A stretch of 9,163 nucleotides of DNA from Defluviitaleaceae bacterium (GCA_009787945.1 WQSI01000071.1:1-9163); one strand, 5' to 3'. Counted from the first letter of the stretch, positions 1 to 6,263 are shown. Notes: a model not told the origin generated them from the letters alone. Numbers and translations are program-made.

Positions 1-8
1 ACGCAGGA

Positions 9-92
9 TTTTTGTTCGATTGCAAGGAACAAGGTTCCGTGCATACCCATAGGTATGTGCGGGTTCTTGTGACGCAGTCAATCGAGCAAAAA
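9..92. repeat. Long imperfect hairpin / inverted repeat
   Basis: The outer arms at 9-22 and 79-92 pair over 14 positions with one G-T wobble. The inner arms at 37-47 and 52-62 pair over 11 positions with two wobbles and close a 4-nt loop (48-51). GAAC at 27-30 also pairs with GTTC at 63-66. The wobbles suggest a structured RNA or a palindromic element rather than a young DNA duplication. T-rich sequence lies on the 5' side and A-rich sequence on the 3' side of the stem, so it is not a standard intrinsic terminator on the plus strand. It lies just beyond the last gene of the clpA operon, so it could stabilise or end that transcript. It could also be a dispersed palindromic repeat. Confidence 0.6.
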
Positions 93-130
93 GACAAGTT
101 TGTTGTTGCTGTTTTGGTAGGAAATGAGTA

Positions 131-1249
131 TTATGGAAGAAACTCTTGTGCTACAGGCAAACTTTGCCAATACTCACCGCTGGTACGATAGTAATGCCTT
201 GTGGTTGTGCCATCAGTAAAACGAATATCCAGAAAGAAAACCTGCCCATCCTCTACAGGCATTGGGAAATTGTGGAAGGGCAAAACATCACCAGTAAGGG
301 GGCTGTCAGCAAAATAGCTATATGCATCTTCCAAACGCCAAAATCCAATTACAGACGCGCTTCTGCGTGCCGTGCCGAAGTATGAAGCCGTAAAGTCCAT
401 GCCCGCCACGGTTACAATAGCAATTCGCAGAGGTTCGGTTAATAAAGCGTAATGGGTCATGTCAAAAATTTCAATATTGTCACCATAACGCTGTTGCAAG
501 GCGTAGGCAAGGGCTGGTCTGCCCACTTCGCCAAAGAAATAGCCGAAATGCACATGGCCTGCCCCGTGAATTGCCATAATATCCTGGTCGCCTAGCCTGT
601 CAAATTCACGTATAAAATTTTGGGGCTTGTAAACAGAGGAACGCAGGGTGTGGTCTCGTGTCCTCTGAAAATGGCGGAATTGAGCGATATTTTCGTTGGT
701 TATGCGGTAAGTTTCGCTGTCAGCCAAACCATTGTCGCGAAGATGGTGCAAAAACCGCAAACCAGTTCTGTCAGACGCATGCCCCACATCTGTGCCGTGG
801 AAGATTGTTTCTGGAAAATCCGCCTTTATGGCGCGGTAAAAATCCAGAGTATAAGGCACATGCATCGCCGTGCCGCGCCATTCCTCAAAAAGCTCAAGAA
901 GAATTGTGTCATCTTCTGCCTGCATCCATATGTTTAAAAATTCGGTAGCAAAATAGGGCAACTCAAGAAAAAGGTGGCGCATACCTTGATAGCGGTAAAA
1001 ATCACCCCAAATTTCCAGTTGACGTTGCATAGTAGCCTGATTTCCGTGTATTTCGCCAAACATGAAAATGCGCCCCGTAGATGGGGGTATCTCCCCATAC
1101 GCTTCATAATCAACATATTCATATTCATCATCATATATTTCATATTCATCATAACCGCTGTAGCCTATGTATTCATAGCCATCATCACCGCAAGCAATAA
1201 AAGCAAACGCCCCAATCAACAGCCACAACAACAGAGAAAACCGTTTCAT
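131..1249 (-). CDS. Putative lipoprotein with GExHG (ChaN/TIKI/erythromycin esterase-like) domain
   Basis: About 372 aa. The N-terminus is a lipoprotein signal: KR, a hydrophobic run and the lipobox FIAC, with the lipidated Cys at about residue 20, so the protein should be anchored outside the membrane. Residues 21-51 form an acidic, tyrosine-rich linker with ten Tyr among Asp, Glu and Gly. The folded part opens with IFMFGEIHGN (about 61-70), followed by HLFLELPYF (about 92-100) and later MAIHGAGHVHFGYF (about 225-238). Conserved Glu and His at these points resemble the ChaN/TIKI/erythromycin esterase-like superfamily of metal- or haem-linked hydrolases, but the substrate is unknown. An in-frame TTG at 1255 is an unlikely start because the AGGGGG ribosome site abuts it. 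ATG at 1249 is 7 nt downstream of that site. The gene is 2 nt after the thioesterase stop, so the two are co-transcribed and perhaps translationally coupled. The family call is from motifs only. Confidence 0.8.
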   Translation of the reverse strand: MKRFSLLLWLLIGAFAFIACGDDGYEYIGYSGYDEYEIYDDEYEYVDYEAYGEIPPSTGRIFMFGEIHGNQATMQRQLEIWGDFYRYQGMRHLFLELPYFATEFLNIWMQAEDDTILLELFEEWRGTAMHVPYTLDFYRAIKADFPETIFHGTDVGHASDRTGLRFLHHLRDNGLADSETYRITNENIAQFRHFQRTRDHTLRSSVYKPQNFIREFDRLGDQDIMAIHGAGHVHFGYFFGEVGRPALAYALQQRYGDNIEIFDMTHYALLTEPLRIAIVTVAGMDFTASYFGTARRSASVIGFWRLEDAYSYFADSPLTGDVLPFHNFPMPVEDGQVFFLDIRFTDGTTTRHYYRTSGEYWQSLPVAQEFLP

Positions 1250-1251
1250 TT

Positions 1252-1632
1252 TCAACCCCCTAATTTCGACATAAATTTATCAATGTTCACAACAGCGCGG
1301 GCGTGAGTGCCTTTGCCGATTTGTTTGCCGCTTATCCCCTCAAATGCCCTTATATTAAAATTCACCAAACGCCCCTCAACCCCAGTTATTTCAGCAGTTG
1401 CGGTAATTTCCACGCCAAGGGGACTTGGGGCTAAATGCTCAATATTAATTGCTGTACCTACAGATGTTTGACCCTCTGTCAAATGGTTTGTCAAGGCATT
1501 ACAAGCCGCCTGCTCCATAAGGGCTATCATTGATGGAGTGGAAAAAACAGGCAAAGAGCCGCTGCCAACGGTGACAGCGGTGTTTGTGTGGCTTACGAGG
1601 GTTGTTGCCTTTGCGGTTTTACCAATTGTCAT
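1252..1632 (-). CDS. FlK-like hotdog-fold acyl-CoA thioesterase
   Basis: A 126-aa single-domain protein of usual length for the fluoroacetyl-CoA-specific thioesterase (FlK)-like hotdog family. T32, E40 and H66 have the same spacing (8 and 26 residues) as the Thr42/Glu50/His76 catalytic triad known for FlK. The context also fits: PVFSTPSMIALMEQAA carries Thr and Glu on the hotdog helix, and SVGTAINIEHLAPSPLG carries the His before a PxG turn. It likely hydrolyses a small acyl-CoA in the cytoplasm. Fluoroacetate is not implied, because most family members are of unknown substrate and may clear dead-end acyl-CoAs. The ATG at 1632 has a strong GGAGGT site 6-7 nt upstream and lies 12 nt after the clpA stop. 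Its own 3' end contains the ribosome site of the lipoprotein gene. Confidence 0.88.
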   Translation of the reverse strand: MTIGKTAKATTLVSHTNTAVTVGSGSLPVFSTPSMIALMEQAACNALTNHLTEGQTSVGTAINIEHLAPSPLGVEITATAEITGVEGRLVNFNIRAFEGISGKQIGKGTHARAVVNIDKFMSKLGG

Positions 1633-1644
1633 TTTGAACCTCCG

Positions 1645-3888
1645 TTATATAATGGCGATTTCGTCATCTTCGACGGTTATTGTCAGGCTAGTTTTGGCTT
1701 TCGCAGGTGATGCCAACAGAGCCTTGGCGATTTGCTCTTTCACGGTGCTTTCCACAAGGCGGATAATTTCCCGCACGCCATATTCAGCCGAAAAGCCCCG
1801 TTTGGCAATAAAGTCAAGGGCAGACTGGTTAGGGGTGATGGACACGCCCCGACTTGCCAAGCGGTTTTCCAACATTCTAACAGCCTTAACAGCAATTTTT
1901 GAAGCCATATCCTCTGTAATGCTATTAAATTGGATGATTTTGGTAAGGCGGTTGCGGAACTCTGGTGAAAAAGTCTTGTTTACCGTGGATTTTACAGCGG
2001 TTGCGTCTTGCTTGCTATCAAAACCTATGGTGGTGCGGCTTGCCTCCCGCGCCCCTGCGTTTGAGGTCATTATCAACACCACATTGCGGAAATCCGCCTG
2101 TTTGCCCTTGCTGTCCGTCATTTTGCCGTAATCCATAGCTTGCAACAGCACATTTAAAATGCTAGGATGAGCCTTCTCGATTTCATCAAGAAGCAACACG
2201 GTTGCAGGGGTTTTGCGGATTGCATCTGTCAGCGCGCCGCCATCTTCATGCCCCACATATCCCGCAGGAGAGCCAATAAGGCGGCTTACGGCATGTTGCT
2301 CTTGGTATTCGCTCATGTCAAAACGGGTTAGGGGCATGTTCATCTGCTCCGCTAAAGTGCGGGCAATTTCCGTTTTCCCTACCCCAGTAGGCCCTACAAA
2401 AAGCAGGCTTGCCACAGGCTTTTCAGGGTCGTTAAGCCCAAGGCGGCTTGCGGTAATTGCGCTAACCAAAGCGTCAATAGCGTCAGACTGCCCAAAAACC
2501 GTGGCTTCAAGCCGTTCTTTAAGGGTGGCAAGGGATAGGCGCTCATCTGCGGAAATGGCAGTTTCTGGGATTTTCGCCATTGTGGCAACAGCCTGCTCAA
2601 TTTCATCAATGCCCACAAACCTGTCAAGGTCGGCATTTGCAGCAGATGCCCCCGCCTGGTCAATAGCATCAATTGCCTTGTCGGGCAGACGAGCGTCATG
2701 GATATATTTGGCAGTTAGCTTCGCCGCCGCCTCCAAAGCTTCATAGCTATATTCTACGTCATGGTAAGCCTCAAAAGTGTCCGCCAAACCGTGCAAAATG
2801 GCGATTGTTTCGCCTATTGTCGGCTCGGCAATATCTATTTTTTGAAAGCGGCGGGTTAAAGATGCCGACTTTTCAAAATGCTTTTTATAATCGTCATAAG
2901 TGGTTGTGCCGATAAAGCGCAAGTCACCGCGGTTTAGGAAAGGCTTTATAAGGCTGCCCGCATCCAAAGGGCCGCCAGAGCTTGCCCCAGCCCCCACCAT
3001 TGTATGAATGTCATCAAGGTAAACAATGGCGTTTTTCTTCTCGGCGGCGGCTTCCAAAGTGCCAATTAACCTCTCTTCAAACTCCCCCCGAAACTTTGTG
3101 CCAGCCACCATTACCCCCATGTCAATATGGTAAATATTGGAATTAGCAAGGCGGGTCGGCACTTCCTTATCCACAATCCGCGTGGCTAAACCCTCTACAA
3201 TAGCGGTTTTCCCCACGCCGCTGTCACCAACTAAAACAGGATTATGCTTATTACGGCGGCTTAACAACAACACAAGCTCATCAAGAACAGCCCTGCGCCC
3301 TACCAGCTCATCATATTCCCCATTTCGCGCCTTTTCCACCATGTCCGTGGCATACCGCGCCAAAAAGTCCACCGCGGGCTTCTCCTCCTGCCCAGTGTGA
3401 AACCCATGCCCCATATCAGGAAAAATAACCTCTTCCCCGATTGTCCTGCCAGACTTAAAATCCTCATAAGCGGCATAAACCAAGCCAGGCTCAGACCCAT
3501 GCTTTAACATCAAACGGCTTGCAAAACTCTCTGTCAAATAAAACATAGCACTTAACAAGTCACTAAGCTCAATTTCGTCCTTGCCATAATGAATGGCAGA
3601 CTCTATAGCGTATTCTATCATCTCCACAAATTCAGGGGACTCCAAAGGAAAGTGGCTGACCTTCTCAAGCTTGCCAAAACCATCCAAATAACGGTTTAAA
3701 TCCGCCACCATAGACGGCACAGAAACCAGACCGCCATGAGAAACCACACTGCGCCCCACATCAAACATCAGCACCGCATACAAAAAATGCTCAGGTGTCA
3801 AAAACGCATGGTTCCCAAGCCTCGCCTCATTCATAGCCACCGTGTACATCTGCCCCGCCAAATCATCCAGCTCCAGCCCAATCTTCAT
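1645..3888 (-). CDS. clpA: ATP-dependent Clp protease ATP-binding subunit ClpA
   Basis: A 747-aa double-AAA+ unfoldase, close to the length of E. coli ClpA. A Clp N-domain spans about 1-145 (the adaptor and substrate docking module). D1 has Walker A GDSGVGKT (221-228), pore loop KFRGEF (265-270) and LTRRF arginine-finger region (344-348). D2 has Walker A GPTGVGKT (499-506), Walker B LLLDEIEKAH (565-574) and pore loop GYVG (543-546). The IGF tripeptide at 621-623 is the ClpP-docking loop, so it should feed unfolded proteins to ClpP. There is no ClpB/ClpC-type coiled-coil middle domain. The D1 Walker B reads YLDDIH, with Asp293 where family members normally have Glu. The ATG follows GGAGGTG at 7-nt spacing. 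It is the first gene of the clpA-thioesterase-lipoprotein operon. No clpS or clpP is in the window. Confidence 0.95.
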   Translation of the reverse strand: MKIGLELDDLAGQMYTVAMNEARLGNHAFLTPEHFLYAVLMFDVGRSVVSHGGLVSVPSMVADLNRYLDGFGKLEKVSHFPLESPEFVEMIEYAIESAIHYGKDEIELSDLLSAMFYLTESFASRLMLKHGSEPGLVYAAYEDFKSGRTIGEEVIFPDMGHGFHTGQEEKPAVDFLARYATDMVEKARNGEYDELVGRRAVLDELVLLLSRRNKHNPVLVGDSGVGKTAIVEGLATRIVDKEVPTRLANSNIYHIDMGVMVAGTKFRGEFEERLIGTLEAAAEKKNAIVYLDDIHTMVGAGASSGGPLDAGSLIKPFLNRGDLRFIGTTTYDDYKKHFEKSASLTRRFQKIDIAEPTIGETIAILHGLADTFEAYHDVEYSYEALEAAAKLTAKYIHDARLPDKAIDAIDQAGASAANADLDRFVGIDEIEQAVATMAKIPETAISADERLSLATLKERLEATVFGQSDAIDALVSAITASRLGLNDPEKPVASLLFVGPTGVGKTEIARTLAEQMNMPLTRFDMSEYQEQHAVSRLIGSPAGYVGHEDGGALTDAIRKTPATVLLLDEIEKAHPSILNVLLQAMDYGKMTDSKGKQADFRNVVLIMTSNAGAREASRTTIGFDSKQDATAVKSTVNKTFSPEFRNRLTKIIQFNSITEDMASKIAVKAVRMLENRLASRGVSITPNQSALDFIAKRGFSAEYGVREIIRLVESTVKEQIAKALLASPAKAKTSLTITVEDDEIAII

Positions 3889-3924
3889 CTGCCCACCTCC
3901 AACAATCTCTCACGTATTAACTTG

Positions 3925-3953
3925 ATTTTACAGCAATTCCCAACAAAAGTCAA
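3925..3953 (-). promoter_or_regulatory. Promoter of the clpA operon
   Basis: Minus-strand TTGACT (-35, 3948-3953), a 17-bp spacer and TAAAAT (-10, 3925-3930). Predicted transcription start is near 3918, giving a leader of about 30 nt. The -35 and part of the spacer lie in the left arm of the 18-bp inverted repeat shared with the divergent NACHT promoter. Confidence 0.8.
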
Positions 3954-3985
3954 GGGTAAATCCACAGCTTGACTTTTGTTGGGAA
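3937..3985. repeat. 18-bp perfect inverted repeat between divergent promoters
   Basis: Arms at 3937-3954 and 3968-3985 are perfect reverse complements around a 13-bp centre (3955-3967). Each arm contains the TTGACT -35 of one of the two divergent promoters plus the first 11 bp of its spacer. The two promoters are therefore mirror images in this part and differ only from the -10 side onward. It could be a shared operator, or a palindromic duplication that gave one gene the promoter of the other. It does not match the tandem CtsR operator usual for clp genes. Confidence 0.85.
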
Positions 3986-3997
3986 ATGGGATATAAT
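3969..3997 (+). promoter_or_regulatory. Promoter of the NACHT NTPase gene
   Basis: TTGACT (3969-3974), a 17-bp spacer and a perfect TATAAT (3992-3997). Predicted transcription start is near 4004, about 32 nt before the ATG. The -35 lies in the right arm of the inverted repeat. A promoter this close to consensus implies substantial basal expression unless it is repressed. Confidence 0.85.
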
Positions 3998-4035
3998 GGG
4001 TTTGCGTGGTGAAATATGTATAAGGTGGGGATTTT

Positions 4036-5862
4036 ATGGATGAAAACCAAAAATTTATAGAGGCTTTGGCTTATGGAGTTGTTAAAGGTGTATCAGAAAA
4101 TCTTGAAAAATCACTCAAGCTGGGTAAAAAGGGGATTGACAAGGTAAAAGTTAAGTACCTTGGCACTGCGTTTAAAAATTATCTTGAAAAGTCCTATGAA
4201 AAATATTCCACAGTTAAGACTTTTCTGAATAAGCGTGAGCCTGAACCCCAAAAATTACGAAATTTTTACGTGACAACCAATCTGCAAAAAGGGGAGATTG
4301 TTATATCAGCCGTGAGTTCGGAAGTCGTTCGCGGCTTTTCTGGTGGAAATTTTACTATTGTTCAAGGGACTGGCGGAATTGGCAAATCCATGTTAATGAA
4401 ACATTTATTTTTAAGCGAGTTAGAAGCTAAAAAGTACATGTATGTTCCTGTTATTTTTGAGTTAAAAGACATAAACGACCAAAAGGGCGACTACCATTTA
4501 AAAGACGCAATTTTTGAGGATATGAACATTTTAGATGACAAAACCTCAAAAGATGCAATCGAATACGCCTTGAAAGAGGGTTTGTTTATGATTTTGCTAG
4601 ATGGTCTTGATGAGATAGACGGCGATAAACAAAAGGATTTTATGAAAAAATTAAACGACTTTTGCGACCGTTATCCCGATAACCATGTGATAATGTCCAC
4701 CAGACCCATCAGGGATGAGGAAAAGATTTCCTATAAAAAATTTACAGTGCTAGATACTTTGAAATTGGACAAGCCACAGGCGATTTCTTTAATCGAAAAA
4801 CTTGTTTATAACAAGAAATCCAAAGAAAGGTTTATAAAAGCATTGGATGAGGGCCTGTTTGAAAAACATGAAGGTTTTGCGTCCAACCCATTGCTGCTTA
4901 CTATGATGTTTTTAAATTATGACGAGTTTGGAGGAGTTGCAGAAGCACCTCATATTTTCTATGAAGATACCTTTGATGTGTTGCTAAGGAGGCATGACAG
5001 CACCAAGGAAGGGTACGAACGCAAAATGGAAAGCGGGCTGAAGCATGATGCTTTCAAAAAAGTGTTTGCCACATTTTGCTGTATAACATACCTTGACAAA
5101 AAATATAAGTTTTCCGAAAGCGGTTTAATTGAAGCTCTCGAAAGAACCGAAAGAAACATAGATATTAACTTTGACCCAGAAAAGTATATTATGGATTTGA
5201 CGAGTGCTGTGTGTATGCTATACAAAGAAGGGCGAGAATACCACTTTACCCATAGGTCATTTCAAGAATATTTCACCGCTGTGTACCTGCTGAAACAAAC
5301 AGATGACGTGATGGAAAAACTTGGCTTGGAAATTATCAGAAAAAGTCAATGGTCAACGGACAGGGTTTTCAGCCTTCTTCGTGCCATGTCGGAAAACAGA
5401 TTTGAAAAGAATATTGTATTGCCCCTTTTAAATGAAATCGAAAAGGACTTTGATGGTGGTGATAAATATGATTTTTATTTCAAGAGGATTGTTCGCAGTA
5501 TCGACTTTCAAGGAGATGGGGTTATGTCGCGTACATTGTATGGGTTCACCTCGGAGGAGTTTATACTGCGATGTTATATCTACGGTATGAATAGCATATT
5601 CGATAGAAACATCTCCAAAAAAGCAGCGGAAGACGTGCGCAAGCACTTGGGTGACGACCTTTCGAGGTATTATGATTACATCTTTGATGATGAAAAGGTT
5701 TTACATGAGCATCAAGTATTCGTTGGCGATGATGGGGTTTTATATGACTTATTACGCAAAACATGGATAGGGCAGAGAATTACAGCCCTTTCTAAGGCGC
5801 GAGAAACCCTATCAGAAAAATACGACACCGAAGCAACCCAAGACGACTTTTTCAAACTATAA
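4036..5862 (+). CDS. NACHT-family STAND NTPase, candidate bacterial NLR-like defence protein
   Basis: 608 aa. Residues 1-80 are a helical, Lys-rich N-terminal region ending in a typical pre-NACHT segment (EPQKLRNFYVTTNL). The NACHT core has Walker A GTGGIGKS (111-118), the extended Walker B FMILLDGLDEI (184-194) with the extra Asp/Glu typical of NACHT rather than AP-ATPases, a sensor STRP (221-224), NPLLLT (284-289) and the winged-helix motif FTHRSFQEYF (404-413). The C-terminal 190 residues show no LRR, TPR or WD40 repeats. No nuclease, TIR or protease effector is visible. Bacterial NACHT proteins are known antiphage factors that act through regulated oligomerisation, and that role is inferred here. 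The ATG follows AAGGTGG at 7-9 nt spacing. The gene is more AT-rich than clpA and guaB, which suggests transfer. It ends 7 nt before the first toxin promoter with no terminator between. Confidence 0.88.
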   Translation: MDENQKFIEALAYGVVKGVSENLEKSLKLGKKGIDKVKVKYLGTAFKNYLEKSYEKYSTVKTFLNKREPEPQKLRNFYVTTNLQKGEIVISAVSSEVVRGFSGGNFTIVQGTGGIGKSMLMKHLFLSELEAKKYMYVPVIFELKDINDQKGDYHLKDAIFEDMNILDDKTSKDAIEYALKEGLFMILLDGLDEIDGDKQKDFMKKLNDFCDRYPDNHVIMSTRPIRDEEKISYKKFTVLDTLKLDKPQAISLIEKLVYNKKSKERFIKALDEGLFEKHEGFASNPLLLTMMFLNYDEFGGVAEAPHIFYEDTFDVLLRRHDSTKEGYERKMESGLKHDAFKKVFATFCCITYLDKKYKFSESGLIEALERTERNIDINFDPEKYIMDLTSAVCMLYKEGREYHFTHRSFQEYFTAVYLLKQTDDVMEKLGLEIIRKSQWSTDRVFSLLRAMSENRFEKNIVLPLLNEIEKDFDGGDKYDFYFKRIVRSIDFQGDGVMSRTLYGFTSEEFILRCYIYGMNSIFDRNISKKAAEDVRKHLGDDLSRYYDYIFDDEKVLHEHQVFVGDDGVLYDLLRKTWIGQRITALSKARETLSEKYDTEATQDDFFKL

Positions 5863-5869
5863 AGCAAGC

Positions 5870-5898
5870 TTGACATCTGGAAAAATTTGTCGTATAAT
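5870..5898 (+). promoter_or_regulatory. Toxin 1 promoter (perfect consensus)
   Basis: TTGACA (5870-5875), exactly 17 bp, TATAAT (5893-5898). The start is predicted at about 5905, so the messenger begins with GCGCAAT, which can pair with the 3' UTR. A full consensus promoter driving a 45-aa peptide fits post-transcriptional control by an antisense RNA. Confidence 0.9.
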
Positions 5899-5904
5899 GT
5901 ATTT

Positions 5905-5968
5905 GCGCAATTGGGCGGATGGCTTTGCACCCTAAAGGACAAAACTTTGTCTAAAAGGAGGTGAGGCT
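5905..5968 (+). promoter_or_regulatory. Structured leader of toxin 1 mRNA
   Basis: A leader of about 64 nt. Segments 5904-5911 and 5920-5929 are complementary to 3' UTR segments 6142-6149 and 6125-6134 (8 pairs with one G-U, and 10 pairs), giving a possible 5'-3' closed messenger. A small hairpin (5937-5942 with 5947-5952, loop AACT) sits directly before the strong GGAGGTGA site (5957-5964). Its outer pair is G-U here and G-C in copy 2, a small covariation in favour of the hairpin. A short reading frame starting ATG at 5919 ends at TAA 5952-5954. Confidence 0.7.
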
Positions 5969-6106
5969 ATGACACATGTTTTCACATATCTGGATTCTGT
6001 TTCCTTTGGTATCGTCGCTGCTGTAACATTAGCGAAGTTCATCATTGAGATGAAAGACAGAAGAAAACGCCGCCCCCAGTCCAAAGGTAAGCGGCGTTCA
6101 AAGTAA
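5969..6106 (+). CDS. Small holin-like / type I toxin-like membrane peptide, copy 1
   Basis: 45 aa, too short for most gene callers. The N-terminus MTHVFTYLDS is followed by a hydrophobic segment at about 11-26 and then a strongly basic tail (KDRRKRRP...SKGKRRSK). This pattern of one membrane helix followed by a Lys/Arg tail is that of Firmicute holin-like toxins of type I systems (TxpA/BsrG style). I infer a membrane-acting toxin but do not recognise the exact family. The start is set by GGAGGTGA with 7 nt from GGAGG to ATG. It shares 25 of 43 aligned residues with copy 2, and the basic tail is the best-conserved part. The tail codons CGCCGC and GCGGCG also form the inverted repeat of the antisense terminator. 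Confidence 0.78.
   Translation: MTHVFTYLDSVSFGIVAAVTLAKFIIEMKDRRKRRPQSKGKRRSK
6053..6098 (-). terminator. Antisense RNA 1 terminator inside the toxin ORF
   Basis: Arms 6066-6073 (AACGCCGC) and 6091-6098 (GCGGCGTT) form an 8-bp GC-rich stem. Read on the minus strand it is followed by TTTTCTTCTGTCTTT, a broken U-tract. On the plus strand the same bases encode KRRP and KRR, so protein and terminator share the same DNA. Confidence 0.65.
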
Positions 6107-6181
6107 CATCTTTGTAATTTAAGCTGCAAAGCCAGACGACCATTGCGTAGAAGAGGAGTTAGCCGCTCCTCTTCTTTTATT
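6053..6181 (-). ncRNA. Predicted antisense antitoxin RNA 1
   Basis: The RNA is predicted from the minus-strand promoter at 6188-6216 with start near 6181 and from a minus-strand terminator hairpin at 6066-6098. The product of about 115-130 nt would be complementary to the toxin 1 terminator, 3' UTR and last codons. It would also carry a sequence resembling the toxin leader (CGCAATGG...TGGCTTTGC), because the 3' UTR is complementary to the leader. The 3'-overlapping arrangement matches ratA/txpA and SR4/bsrG of Bacillus. No transcript is shown, so the size is inferred. Confidence 0.75.
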
Positions 6182-6183
6182 AT
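6149..6183 (+). terminator. Toxin 1 sense terminator
   Basis: A 10-bp stem of 6149-6158 with 6166-6175, a 7-nt loop (6159-6165), then TTTTATTATTT. It would end both the toxin 1 messenger and any read-through from the NACHT gene. It overlaps the 5' end of the antisense RNA, so its loop is a likely first contact site between the two RNAs. Confidence 0.85.
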
Positions 6184-6187
6184 TTCC

Positions 6188-6216
6188 ATTATACCAAATC
6201 TACACCCCCATGTCAA
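6188..6216 (-). promoter_or_regulatory. Antisense RNA 1 promoter (perfect consensus)
   Basis: On the minus strand TTGACA (6211-6216), exactly 17 bp, TATAAT (6188-6193), directed back into the toxin 1 gene. No other gene on this strand would be served by it. It is repeated unchanged in copy 2. Confidence 0.9.
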
Positions 6217-6263
6217 ATAAAAATTTATCTTTTAAGGCAGCTTTTTAAAACCACAAGACAGGC

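Larger units (their letters stand above)
5868..6228 (+). repeat. Tandem repeat copy 1: complete type I toxin-antitoxin-like module
   Basis: First of two direct repeats (the second is 6262-6616). It contains toxin promoter, structured leader, small ORF, sense terminator and an opposing antisense promoter. The first ~104 bp (promoter to start codon) differ from copy 2 at only two positions, and the last ~45 bp are essentially identical. The ORF middle and the terminator stem differ strongly. Confidence 0.88.

Noticed and set aside
9..92. tRNA or intrinsic terminator at the window start
   Set aside because: There is no cloverleaf with acceptor and anticodon arms, and the T-rich tract is on the wrong side of the stem for a plus-strand terminator.
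3..188. Open frame on the plus strand from the window edge (…AGFLFDCKEQGSVHTHRYVRV…)
   Set aside because: It lies across the hairpin and into the antisense of the lipoprotein gene, has no visible start in the window and shows no recognised motif, so chance openness is as likely.
1538..2131. 197-aa plus-strand frame opposite clpA
   Set aside because: Shadow of the clearly conserved ClpA coding frame on the other strand, with no ribosome site or recognisable motif.
3937..3985. CtsR operator for clpA
   Set aside because: The usual tandem GGTCAAA heptads are absent. The element is an inverted repeat with a different core.
5932..6216. 94-aa minus-strand frame across toxin module 1
   Set aside because: Composition is unlike a protein and it has no good ribosome site. 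The conserved signals here fit a non-coding antisense RNA better.
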